A stretch of 64,000 nt of DNA from Streptomyces sp. TLI_171 (GTDB taxonomy: Bacteria > Actinomycetota > Actinomycetes > Streptomycetales > Streptomycetaceae). The position numbers were made by a program, and so were the translations under genes. Each line of letters begins with the position of its first letter. The first letter of the stretch is position 1. Where the stretch lies: assembly GCF_003610255.1 (NCBI RefSeq), contig NZ_RAPS01000001.1:1798001-1862000 (forward strand), read 5' to 3'. The notes beneath the pieces were generated by a model. The model made no database searches, had not been told where the DNA came from, and saw only the letters and a list, made by a program, of their open reading frames with translations. Shown one piece after another: positions 8,480-16,511 of this stretch.

Positions 8480-9804
8480 GCGTCCACGTCCAGCAGTCCG
8501 GCGGGCATCGCGAACGGGGCCGCGGGGTCGGCGGGTTCGACCTCGGAGGTCTCCAGCCGGACCAGGGCGGCGGCCGCGTCGAGCCGCTGCTCGCAGCCGG
8601 CCAGGGTGTCGGCCTCGCAGATCACGAAGGAGTGCCTGGCCAGGTAGCCGCCGGGGGGCAGCCGCAGCACGGTGCCGTCGGGGGCCATCGGCGCGGCGTG
8701 CACCAGGCCCGCCGCCTCGCCCGCCTTCGGCAGGGTCAACCCGTCCAGGCGGCAGTCCTGTTCGGGGTAGCCGAAGCGGATGCCGGCCACCGCGGTGCGG
8801 GTCGGGGCGATCTCCGGCCGGCGGCCCACGGCGACGTCGAACAGCACCTCGCCGGGCTCCAGTCCGGTGGCGATCCGGCCGAGCAGCGGGATCAGGTCGC
8901 CGCCGAGCCGGCCGTTGACCTCGACGATCAGCGGGCCGCGCGGGGTGAGCCGCAGTTCGGTGTGGGTGATGCCGTCCTCGACGCCGAGCGCCCGGTGCGC
9001 GTCGGCGAGCACGGCCAGCAGCTGCGGGTCGGCGAGCAGCGGGTCGGCGGCGTCGACGATGTGGCCGACCTCCTCGAAGTACGGCTCGTCGCTGCTGTAC
9101 TTGCGGGCCAGGAACAGCGGCAGGTACTCGCCCTTGTGGACGGCGCCGTCGACGCTGATCTCCGGGCCGCCCGCGTACTCCTCGACGATCACGCTGGCCC
9201 GGTAGGGGCCGGGATCGACCTCGCTGGCGGACAGCGCGGTGGTGAACGCGGCGTCCAGCTCGCTCTCGTCGGCGGCGAACACCACGCCGATGGAGGCGCC
9301 CATCGCCCGCGGCTTGAGGACCACGGGGTAGCCGATCCGGGCGGCCGCGGCGCGGGCCTCGGCGAGGTCGGTGGTGAGGGCGAAGCCCGGCTGGCGCTGG
9401 CCGGCGGCGGTGAGCACGCTGCGGGTGCGCTCCTTGTCGCGCACGCCGCGCACGCCGCGCTCGGACAGGCCGGGGACGCCGAGTTCGGCGGCCAGCAGGC
9501 CGGCGTCCAGCACCAGCGGCTCGTCCCAGCAGAGCAGGCCGACGATCTGCCGGCGGGCGGCGATCTCCCGGACGGTGGCGTTCATCACCGCGGTGTCGAA
9601 GACGTTGGCGACCACGATCTCGTCGAAGTACTCCTGCTGCCAGGTCGGCCGCAGGTTGTTGACCAGCAGCAGTTCCAGCCCGGCGGCGCGGGCGCGGCGG
9701 CTCATCGGGCCGACCAGGTACTCGCGGTACTCCTTCAGTCCGCTGCCGATCACCAGCAGCGTGCCGGCGCCTGTCACGGCGTCCCCTTCCTGACGCTGGG
9801 TCAT
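8476..9804 (-). CDS. ATP-grasp carboxylate-amine ligase (copy B)
   Basis: A 442-residue ATP-grasp enzyme that should join a carboxylate and an amine (or hydrazine) through an acyl phosphate. The nucleotide-binding Lys lies in YPVVLKPRAMGASIGV, the adenine loop in VIVEEYAGGPEISVD and the metal-binding site in HTELRLTPRGPLIVEVNGRL, with the canonical E-x-N. The ATG start overlaps the TGA of ATP-grasp A. It is long enough for the full L-amino-acid-ligase architecture, with a pre-ATP-grasp domain and a C-terminal lid. It probably links a hydrazine-containing acid or amino acid to another amino acid; the partners cannot be told from sequence. Confidence 0.85.
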   Translation of the reverse strand: MTQRQEGDAVTGAGTLLVIGSGLKEYREYLVGPMSRRARAAGLELLLVNNLRPTWQQEYFDEIVVANVFDTAVMNATVREIAARRQIVGLLCWDEPLVLDAGLLAAELGVPGLSERGVRGVRDKERTRSVLTAAGQRQPGFALTTDLAEARAAAARIGYPVVLKPRAMGASIGVVFAADESELDAAFTTALSASEVDPGPYRASVIVEEYAGGPEISVDGAVHKGEYLPLFLARKYSSDEPYFEEVGHIVDAADPLLADPQLLAVLADAHRALGVEDGITHTELRLTPRGPLIVEVNGRLGGDLIPLLGRIATGLEPGEVLFDVAVGRRPEIAPTRTAVAGIRFGYPEQDCRLDGLTLPKAGEAAGLVHAAPMAPDGTVLRLPPGGYLARHSFVICEADTLAGCEQRLDAAAALVRLETSEVEPADPAAPFAMPAGLLDVDA

Positions 9805-11084
9805 GCGATCTCCTCCTCGGTGCTGTCCAGTTCGATCCGGACCAGGGCGGCGGCCGCATCGGCCAGTCGGCGGGCCTCGGCGGGGGTGTCGGCCAGGGCG
9901 GTGACGATGCCGACCCGGTCCCAGGAGCTGCGCAGTCCCGCGGTGCGGTGCCCGGGGCCGATGCCGATCGCGGCCTGCTGGACGCCCTCGGCGGCGGCCG
10001 CCTGCTCCATGCCGTGCACCGCGGTGACGGTGCCGGGCCCGTCCGGGGCGAGGAAGCGGGCGGCGGTGGCCCGCTCGGCCCGCTCCGGCAGCGGGCCGAG
10101 CGGCGTCCCGCTCATCAACGCGAAGTACGAGCGCAGCAGTCGGACGGGGTAGGCGGCCTCGATCAGGTCCGGGATCGAGTCGCCGGGCAGCCGGCCCGCG
10201 CACTCCACCAGCACCGGGACGCCGTCCGCCAGGATCCACTCGCAGTGCAGCACCCCGTCGCCGAAACCGACCGCGGCGACCAGCCGCTCGGTCTCGGCGA
10301 CCAGCGACTTGCGCTGCTCCTCCGGCAGCTCGGCGGGGACGGTGTGGCCGGACTCGATCGGGTACGGGCCCGGGTAGAGCAGCTTGCCGGTGGTGTTGGC
10401 GAACACCGAGCGGCCGCCGGCGACCAGCAGCTCGACGCTGAACTCCGGTCCGCTGACGAACTGTTCGGCCAGCATGGCGAGCTCCATCGGGCGGTCCGGG
10501 ACGAACACGCCCTCGTCCTGGGCACAGCACTGCGCCCAGGCCTGCTCGACCTCGGCGGGCCCGTGCAGCACCCGGGTGCCCACCGAGGCCTGCCGGTTGG
10601 CGGGCTTCAGCACCACGGGGCCGGGGTTCCTGGTCATGAAATCGGTCAGCTCGGCGGCGCTGCGCACCGGCTCGGAGGCCGGGTTGGCGATCCCGGCGGC
10701 GGCCGCGACGGTCCGCAACTGGTGTTTGTCGCGCAGCAGTTGCGCGGAGCCGAGGCCGGCGCCCGGCAGGCCGTAGCGTTCCGCGAGCCGGGCCGCGAAC
10801 GGCACCGCGTACTCGACGGCGGGGATCACCGCGACCGGGTCGAGGTCGGGGTGGGCGGCGAAGAAGGCGTCCGCCCGGCCCGGAAGGTGGTACTCCCACT
10901 CGATCAACTCGCGCGCGAAGTCGATCTGTTGGAGGGCCTCGGCGAGGTGCCGCTTGCGGGCGACGTCCGGCTCCTCGACGTAGATCACCGAGTCGGCGGG
11001 CTGGAAGGCGGCGATGCCGGGCACCGCGAAGGCGACGTAGCCGACGATCAGCACCGGCCGTTCGGCGGGGACTTGACTGTTCAT
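9801..11084 (-). CDS. ATP-grasp carboxylate-amine ligase (copy A)
   Basis: A 427-residue ATP-grasp protein of the same broad family as copy B but clearly diverged. Visible are the ATP-binding GPVVLKPANRQASVGT, AEQFVSGPEFSVELLV and the metal-site region VLVECAGRLPGDSIPDL. In the last motif the usual Asn of E-x-N-x-R is Ala (ECAGR). This may weaken one magnesium contact or mark a changed role. The ATG overlaps the stop of the exporter gene. The N-terminus (LIVGYVAFAVPGIAAF) is the usual Rossmann-like pre-domain. Two such ligases suggest a product built from at least three amino-acid-like units. Confidence 0.85.
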   Translation of the reverse strand: MNSQVPAERPVLIVGYVAFAVPGIAAFQPADSVIYVEEPDVARKRHLAEALQQIDFARELIEWEYHLPGRADAFFAAHPDLDPVAVIPAVEYAVPFAARLAERYGLPGAGLGSAQLLRDKHQLRTVAAAAGIANPASEPVRSAAELTDFMTRNPGPVVLKPANRQASVGTRVLHGPAEVEQAWAQCCAQDEGVFVPDRPMELAMLAEQFVSGPEFSVELLVAGGRSVFANTTGKLLYPGPYPIESGHTVPAELPEEQRKSLVAETERLVAAVGFGDGVLHCEWILADGVPVLVECAGRLPGDSIPDLIEAAYPVRLLRSYFALMSGTPLGPLPERAERATAARFLAPDGPGTVTAVHGMEQAAAAEGVQQAAIGIGPGHRTAGLRSSWDRVGIVTALADTPAEARRLADAAAALVRIELDSTEEEIA

Positions 11085-12352
11085 ACGGTCTCTCCGACTG
11101 GGTCCGGATCGGGGTTCTTCGCGGCGGCGGCGCGCAGGGCGGCCCGGTGCTTGAGGCCGGCCACGGCCAGCACGCCGGCCAGGCCGTTGACCAGGGCCAT
11201 CAGCACCCAGAACCCGGCGTGCAGGTGGGTCCAGGCCCAGACGCCGAACAGCGGGCCGACCGCCGAGGCGAGGCCGGCCGCGGCCTGCATGGTGCCGAGG
11301 TAGCGGGCCTTCAACGCGTCCGGGAAGGTGGCCGGGTGGGCGAACATGCTGGGTCCGGCGATCATCAGGCCGCTGACCGCGAGCACCGCGCCGAACAGCA
11401 CGAACGCCCCGGAGTGCACGGCCAGGCCGTACACGGCGAGTCCGGCCGAGTTGACCAGGTGGCCGACGCCGACCGCCAGGTAGGTGGGGATGCGGGTGAT
11501 GTACGAGGTGATCTTCAGTTCGCAGGTGATCAGCACCAGCGAGGACGCGGTCAGCACCGCGCTGTACAGGCCGGTCGGGTAGCCGTCGTGGACGATCTCC
11601 AGCGGCAGCGAGATCGAGGACTGCACGTAGGCGACGGTGCCGAGCATCACGGCGGCCAGGTACGCCAGGTAGGCCCGGTCGCGGAGCATCGCGGCGTACG
11701 CGGCCCGGCCGCCGGAGCGGCGTTCGGCACTGTCCTGCGGCTGCTGTTCGGGCACCGCGTGCCTGGGCAGCAGCCGGTAGGCGAGCGCGGCGTAGACCAG
11801 GGTGGTGGCGCCGTCCAGCCAGAACAGCAGGTCCCAGTCGAGCAGGATCACGCCGGCGGCGATCAGCGGGGCGAGCGCCGCGCCGGTGTTCAGCGCGATC
11901 CGCATCATGGAGAAGCCCATCACCTGGTACCGCTCCGGCATCAGGTCGCTGAGCAGCACCGAGGCGGCGGGCCGGTAGGCCTGCGCGAACAGACCGGCCA
12001 GGGCGATCGCCACCAGGAGCGCGGCGAGCAGTCCGGGCCGGGCCAGCAGCGGCAGCACGGCGACCAGCGGCGCCGAGCCGGCCATCGCGGCCACGATCGT
12101 GGTGCGCGCCCCGAGCCGGTGGGTGATCTCCCCGCCGAGCACGGTGCCGAACACGGTGCCGAGGCTGTACGCGCCGAGGGCGAGTCCGGCGGTGCCGCCG
12201 GACAGGCCGCGGTGCGTCAGGTACAGCACCAGGAACGTCTGGACGAACGCGCCCAGTTGGTTCACCAGTACGCCGCCGAGCAGGTACCGGACGGTGGTGG
12301 GGGTGGCCCGAAGGGTGTCGAGGACACCGATCGCCGGGCTGTCGTCGGTCAT
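11081..12352 (-). CDS. MFS transporter, likely product exporter
   Basis: A 423-residue integral membrane protein with about 12 hydrophobic segments and the MFS loop motif around GGEITHRLGARTT. The middle loop after ARHAVPEQQPQDSAERR is cytoplasmic by charge. It sits inside the operon, coupled by ATGA overlaps on both sides, which favours export of, or self-protection from, the cluster product rather than nutrient uptake. The start ATG overlaps the TGA of the DAO-like gene. Confidence 0.85.
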   Translation of the reverse strand: MTDDSPAIGVLDTLRATPTTVRYLLGGVLVNQLGAFVQTFLVLYLTHRGLSGGTAGLALGAYSLGTVFGTVLGGEITHRLGARTTIVAAMAGSAPLVAVLPLLARPGLLAALLVAIALAGLFAQAYRPAASVLLSDLMPERYQVMGFSMMRIALNTGAALAPLIAAGVILLDWDLLFWLDGATTLVYAALAYRLLPRHAVPEQQPQDSAERRSGGRAAYAAMLRDRAYLAYLAAVMLGTVAYVQSSISLPLEIVHDGYPTGLYSAVLTASSLVLITCELKITSYITRIPTYLAVGVGHLVNSAGLAVYGLAVHSGAFVLFGAVLAVSGLMIAGPSMFAHPATFPDALKARYLGTMQAAAGLASAVGPLFGVWAWTHLHAGFWVLMALVNGLAGVLAVAGLKHRAALRAAAAKNPDPDPVGETV

Positions 12353-13413
12353 GCCGCCTCCTGGAGCGCCGCGGTGATCCGCTCCGCGACCAGCGGAGCG
12401 GTGGAGAACCCGCTGCCGCCGCACGCGGCCCGGGCCCACAGGCCCGGGGAGACCCGGGCCAGCAGCGGGCCGCCGGTGGCGGCGTCCGCGGTGTAGTGGC
12501 ATACCCGGACGCCGGCCAGCGGATAGCGGTCGAGGTCCGGCAGGATGCCCTCGGCCGCCAGCCGGTCCAGGTACGGCTGTTGGTCCTCGGCGCTGCTGTC
12601 GGTGTCGGTGACGGCGCGGCACACCGTGTCCGAGCTGAGCTTGAGCAGGGTGCCCGCGCCCGGGGGCAGCACCCAGCCGCGGCCCTCCCGGCCGAGGCCG
12701 CCCGCGGTGGGCGCCTCGTCCCAGCGGTCGCCGCCGGCCGGACGTCCCAGGTAGACCATGGTCTGCCGGTACAGGGTGACCTGACCGTCCGTCAGCTTCC
12801 GGGTCCACGGGCCGCCGGCCAGCAGGGTCAGGTCGCCGCGGACCACCTCGCCGTCGGCCAGCACGATCCGCCCGGAGCCGGCGAACACCGTCCGCACCGT
12901 GCGGTGCGGGCGCAGGTCCACGCCGGGCTGGGCGGCCAGCCAGCGGGCGGCGGCCCGCAGCACCCGGTCGGCCAGCAGCACGCCGCCGGTCCGCTCGCGG
13001 ACCGCCACCGTGCCGGACGGCCGGCCCAGCAGCGGGAGCCGGTCGTCCGGCGGCAGGTCGACCGGGATGCCGGCCTTGTCCGCCTCGGTGAGCAGTTCGC
13101 CGAGCCGGTGCTCGGGCCAGGCGGTGAGGACGCCGACCCGGCGGTACAGCTCGGCGCCGAACAGCCGCTCCAGGTCCTCCCAGTGGCGGTGGGCGACCAG
13201 CCGGCGGGCAGTGCCGTCGGGGTCACCGGGCAGCAGGGTGCGGATGGCGCGGTGCTGGTCGTGCGAGGTCGCGTCGGGGTTGGGCACCGGGCCGCGTTCC
13301 AGCACGGTGACCCGGTGCCCGGCCCGCGCGCAGGCGACGGCGGTCAGCAGCCCGGTGACACCGGCGCCGACCACCACCACGTGCGCGGCGGCGCCGGAAG
13401 GGCGGCTGTTCAC
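12349..13413 (-). CDS. DAO-fold FAD-dependent oxidase (hydrazine pathway type)
   Basis: A 354-residue flavoprotein with the N-terminal dinucleotide motif VVVVGAGVTGLLTAVACARAG and a conserved arginine-rich loop SHDQHRAIRTLLP. The C-terminal GGSGFSTAPLVAERI is typical of D-amino acid/glycine oxidase-like enzymes. The GTG start overlaps the TGA of the MetRS-like gene. In the s56-p1 and triacsin pathways a DAO-like oxidase cleaves the lysyl-hydrazine made by hydrazine synthetase, releasing hydrazinoacetic acid. The position directly after the MetRS-like gene matches that arrangement, so the same role is proposed here by analogy. Confidence 0.8.
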   Translation of the reverse strand: MNSRPSGAAAHVVVVGAGVTGLLTAVACARAGHRVTVLERGPVPNPDATSHDQHRAIRTLLPGDPDGTARRLVAHRHWEDLERLFGAELYRRVGVLTAWPEHRLGELLTEADKAGIPVDLPPDDRLPLLGRPSGTVAVRERTGGVLLADRVLRAAARWLAAQPGVDLRPHRTVRTVFAGSGRIVLADGEVVRGDLTLLAGGPWTRKLTDGQVTLYRQTMVYLGRPAGGDRWDEAPTAGGLGREGRGWVLPPGAGTLLKLSSDTVCRAVTDTDSSAEDQQPYLDRLAAEGILPDLDRYPLAGVRVCHYTADAATGGPLLARVSPGLWARAACGGSGFSTAPLVAERITAALQEAA

Positions 13414-14957
13414 CGTCCGCCGCCGTGCACGCGGGTGGCGAGCCTGGGCAGCGGCCGGGGGCGGACGGTGGTGGCGGACGGCTCGGCCGGGATCGCCTGG
13501 TCCGGCAGCGCCTCGGCGGCCAGGTCGACCAGCAGCGGGGCGGCGCAGCGCAGGAACAGGTCCAGCTCGTGCCAGAAGTCGCCGGCGTCCTGGTCGGTGA
13601 CCTCCCAGCGGTCGAGCCGGCCGAGCTGCTCGGTGAGGGTGAACGCGGCGGCGCTGAGGCTGAAGCGGCGCGGGCGCAGCGCGGCGGCGAAGCGCTCGGC
13701 GATCAGCTTGGCGGCGTGCCGGGAGCGGGCGCCGACCGGCAGCGGACCGCGGTCGAGGTACGCCTCGGCCTTCTCGGCGACCCGGTTCCACGGTTCGACC
13801 AGGCGCTGCCCGCAGACCCGGTCCATGGCGGCCCGGGTGAAGTTGGTGCGCTGGAAGTCCGGCCCGGTGGCGGCCAGGTAGTAGCGGACCAGGTCGCGGG
13901 GCACCTCGGCGGTCAGCTGACGTCCCGTCACCACGTGGCCGCGGCTGGTGGAGAACTTGTCGCTGTCGAGTTCGTAGAACTCGTTGGTGACGAAGTGCGC
14001 GGGAAGTGCCAGTCCGCCGAGGGCCAGCAGCATCGCGGTGCCGGCGAGCGCGAACGCGAAGCTGGCGTCGGAGCCGAAGAAGAACACCACTTCCGGGCCG
14101 GCCTCGGCGGCCCAGTGCCGCTCCTCGTCGCCGGGGACCTCGCCGCGGGCCTCGGCGGCCAGCGCGATGGCGTGCAGGCTCCACGCCACCGTCTCGGTGT
14201 CGGAGTACAGCACCTGGCCGGGGGTCTCGGCGAACGGGGCGGGGATGCCCCAGTCGATCGGCAGCGTGATCGGGTAGTCGGGCAGCCGTCGGGCCATCAA
14301 CTCCTCGACCAGCTGGGCGAGTCGGGGTCGCATGGTGGGCGCCAGCCGGGCGAAGTAGGAGGCCAGCGCGGCCCGGTGCTCCTCCAGCGGCAGGACCAGC
14401 ACCTCGCACTCGCGCAGCTCGACGGCGAGTTCGGGGTGCCGGGTGGAGCGCGGTTCGATCAGCTCGCCGGAGGCGATCCAGTGCCCGCAGTTCTCGCACA
14501 GCCCGGCGCAGCCCTCGGCCAGGCAGACGGGGCAGCCGCCGCGCACGTACGCGTCGGTGAGGAACTCCCCGGTGTCCGGCAGGTACGGGAACTTCACCTT
14601 GCGCAGCCGCAGGTGGCCTTCGCCGTGCAGCCGTTCGAACAGGGTGCGGACGGTCTTCAGGTACCGGTCGTCGAACCGGACGAAGCCGTCGGGGACGATG
14701 CCGGCCGCGGCGAGGGTCGCCTCGACCTGTTCGGCGGCGTGCAGCCGCAGCTCCTCGGGCTTTTCGCCGAGGCGGCGGGCGGTGGTGACGATGTAGTTCT
14801 GGGTGAAGTGCACGCCGGTGCCGAACAGGGTGTCGCGGGCGGTGGCGCGGGCGTACCGGGCGCACACGTCGGCGGACAGGAACGGGCCGGCCAGGTGGCC
14901 CAGGTGCAGGTCCCCGTTGGCGGTGGGTCCGGGGGCGACCACCAGCAGCGCGGCCAT
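13410..14957 (-). CDS. Methionyl-tRNA-synthetase-like enzyme, candidate aminoacyl-ester half of a split hydrazine synthetase
   Basis: A 515-residue class I aminoacyl-tRNA-synthetase homolog of MetRS type. The HIGH motif is HLGH (18-21), the KMSKS motif is KFSTS (334-338), and the zinc knuckle keeps CPVC (142-145) and CENC (154-157). No extra C-terminal tRNA-binding module is visible beyond the helical region. Its ATG overlaps the stop of the lysine/ornithine N-hydroxylase gene by one base, and the DAO-like gene follows with a GTGA overlap. In known hydrazine synthetases this domain activates glycine (or another amino acid) and esterifies the hydroxyl of N-hydroxylysine; a fused cupin then makes the N-N bond. 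Here the N-terminus begins directly at the catalytic fold, so no cupin is fused. A housekeeping MetRS inside this operon is unlikely. Confidence 0.85.
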   Translation of the reverse strand: MAALLVVAPGPTANGDLHLGHLAGPFLSADVCARYARATARDTLFGTGVHFTQNYIVTTARRLGEKPEELRLHAAEQVEATLAAAGIVPDGFVRFDDRYLKTVRTLFERLHGEGHLRLRKVKFPYLPDTGEFLTDAYVRGGCPVCLAEGCAGLCENCGHWIASGELIEPRSTRHPELAVELRECEVLVLPLEEHRAALASYFARLAPTMRPRLAQLVEELMARRLPDYPITLPIDWGIPAPFAETPGQVLYSDTETVAWSLHAIALAAEARGEVPGDEERHWAAEAGPEVVFFFGSDASFAFALAGTAMLLALGGLALPAHFVTNEFYELDSDKFSTSRGHVVTGRQLTAEVPRDLVRYYLAATGPDFQRTNFTRAAMDRVCGQRLVEPWNRVAEKAEAYLDRGPLPVGARSRHAAKLIAERFAAALRPRRFSLSAAAFTLTEQLGRLDRWEVTDQDAGDFWHELDLFLRCAAPLLVDLAAEALPDQAIPAEPSATTVRPRPLPRLATRVHGGGR

Positions 14958-16243
14958 CAGCGGGCGTCCGCGGTGACGGTGGTCAGGCCGTGCCGGTCGA
15001 GCAGGTCTCCGGTGATGTCGCGGGCCCGGTGGGCGAGCACGCTGATCAGCGAGTCGGCGATGCCGTGGGTGGCCTCGTTGACGCCCTGCAGGTAGAGCGC
15101 GGCGTCGGTGCCGGCCCCCAGGTCGACCCGGTAGTCCCGGCTGACGCTGACCTCGGCCAGCCCGGCCTTCTCGGTCAACTCCCGGACCAGCGAGGGCATC
15201 CGGCTGTCGTAGCCGGTGCCGAGCAGCACCAGGTCGCAGCGGTGCTCGGCGACCTTGCCGGTGCGGCGGTCGCGCAGCTCCAGCACCACCTCGCCGTCCT
15301 CCTCGCGGGCGGTGACCACCTCGGTCATCGCCCGCACCTCGGCGCGGCCGGTGCCGATCATCTTCTCCCGGTACAGCAGCATGTACAGCTCGTCCAGGAA
15401 CGGCGGGGCCAGGCCCGCGTAGTTGGTCAGTCGCATCTCGTCGAGCACCTGGGCGCGCATCTCGGCCGGGGCCTCGTAGAACTCGTCGACGAACGACGGG
15501 TAGAACAGCTCGTTGACGAACTTGCTGGTCTGGTAGTTCTGCAGGCCGATCGAGCGGACCAGCATGGTGACGGTGGAGTTCGGCAGCTTCTCGTACAGCG
15601 CCATGAACATCTCGGCGGCGCTCTGCGCCCCGCCGATCACCACGGTGCGCAGCGGGGCGTCCTTGTCGACGGCGCTGATCCGGCCGCGGAACCGGGAGCT
15701 GTGGATGACCTTCTCGGCGGGCAGGTCGGCGAACACGGCCGGGATGTGCATGTCGCGGCCCGCGCCGACCACCAGGTCGCGGCAGCGGATGGTGTCGCCG
15801 TCGGCGAGGGTGACCTGCCAGCCGATCAGCTTGCCGTTCTCGTCGTAGCGCGGCTCGGTGGCGGTCGCCTTGGCGTCGTAGCGGATCTGCACCTTCTCCA
15901 GCGACTTGGCCACCCACTGCAGGTAGTCGGAGAACTCCCAGCGGTGCGGGTGGAAGGTGCCCAGGTTGATGAACTGGTCCAGGCGGCCGTGCTGGTGCAG
16001 GAAGTTGAGGAACGAGAACCGGCTGCGCGGGTCGCGCAGGGTCACCAGGTCCTTCAGGAAGGACACCTGGCTGCGGGCCCACGGCATCAGCAGGTCGCGC
16101 TGCCACTTGATGTCCGGGGCCTGCTCCAACAGCAGGGTGCGCTCGGCCAGTTCGGCCGAACCGCTCTCCTCGATCGCGGCGGCGAGGGCCAGGTTCGCCG
16201 GGCCGGCTCCGATCGCCAGTACGCCCACCTCTAGGTCAGCCAC
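14957..16243 (-). CDS. Lysine/ornithine N-monooxygenase (PvdA/IucD family)
   Basis: A 428-residue flavin N-hydroxylase. The FAD motif is GAGPANL (12-18), the NADPH motif GGAQSAAEM (204-212) and the LGTGY motif 341-345. Residues matching the SidA substrate pocket can be seen: K64 in SFLKDLVTLRDP, N244 in KFVNELF and N274 in LTNYAG. It should hydroxylate the side-chain amine of L-lysine or L-ornithine. There are no NRPS or IucA/C siderophore genes nearby, which argues against siderophore synthesis and for a hydrazine pathway. The start is GTG after GAGGGGGAA. It is the first gene of the main operon, with its promoter expected between 16244 and 16440. Confidence 0.9.
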   Translation of the reverse strand: MADLEVGVLAIGAGPANLALAAAIEESGSAELAERTLLLEQAPDIKWQRDLLMPWARSQVSFLKDLVTLRDPRSRFSFLNFLHQHGRLDQFINLGTFHPHRWEFSDYLQWVAKSLEKVQIRYDAKATATEPRYDENGKLIGWQVTLADGDTIRCRDLVVGAGRDMHIPAVFADLPAEKVIHSSRFRGRISAVDKDAPLRTVVIGGAQSAAEMFMALYEKLPNSTVTMLVRSIGLQNYQTSKFVNELFYPSFVDEFYEAPAEMRAQVLDEMRLTNYAGLAPPFLDELYMLLYREKMIGTGRAEVRAMTEVVTAREEDGEVVLELRDRRTGKVAEHRCDLVLLGTGYDSRMPSLVRELTEKAGLAEVSVSRDYRVDLGAGTDAALYLQGVNEATHGIADSLISVLAHRARDITGDLLDRHGLTTVTADAR

Positions 16244-16321
16244 ACTTCCCCCTCGTGAACTCGGGTACCGCCAGGGCGAGTCGGTGCTCTCCTGACGCTT
16301 CGTCGGCGTTTCCTGATCGTT

Positions 16322-16363
16322 CTTGTCGCGCTCTTGTCGCGCTCCTGTCGAACTCTTGTCGCG
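16322..16363. repeat. Four direct repeats with an 11-bp period upstream of the cluster operon
   Basis: Three exact copies of CTTGTCGCG (16322, 16333, 16355) and one variant CCTGTCGAA (16344) follow each other at exactly 11 bases. The array lies about 80 bases before the GTG of the N-hydroxylase gene. An 11-bp period places all copies on the same face of the helix, as in operators of SARP-type activators. No SARP gene is present in the window, and no clear -10 box follows at the expected distance. The array is a good candidate regulator site for the operon. Confidence 0.5.
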
Positions 16364-16443
16364 CCGAGAAACCTAGGAAGCCGGCGTTCCCGGCCGGTAG
16401 GGCGGACTTCCCGGGCCCGGGGGAATTTCCGGACAGGCGTGCG

Positions 16444-16475
16444 AAGGGCCCCGGGGCTGCTGCCCCGGGGCCCTT
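16444..16475 (-). terminator. Strong hairpin terminator of the beta-propeller gene
   Basis: A perfect 14-bp inverted repeat (AAGGGCCCCGGGGC and its complement) with a TGCT loop begins 36 bases after the stop codon of the minus-strand propeller gene. It separates that gene from the biosynthetic operon transcribed in the same direction. The operon must therefore have its own promoter downstream of this hairpin. Confidence 0.85.
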
Positions 16476-16511
16476 CCCCTCCCGCTGTCCGCGCGCCGCC
16501 CGTTCCCGGCG

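Noticed and set aside
13410..14957. Reading the MetRS-like gene as the housekeeping methionyl-tRNA synthetase
   Set aside because: It lies inside a translationally coupled biosynthetic operon between an N-hydroxylase and a DAO-like oxidase, and is short for a full MetRS. A tree would settle it, but the context speaks against it.
14957..16243. Siderophore cluster based on the lysine/ornithine N-hydroxylase
   Set aside because: No NRPS, IucA/IucC synthetase, siderophore transporter or iron box is found near this gene. The only iron box is 24 kb away in front of the HugZ-like gene.
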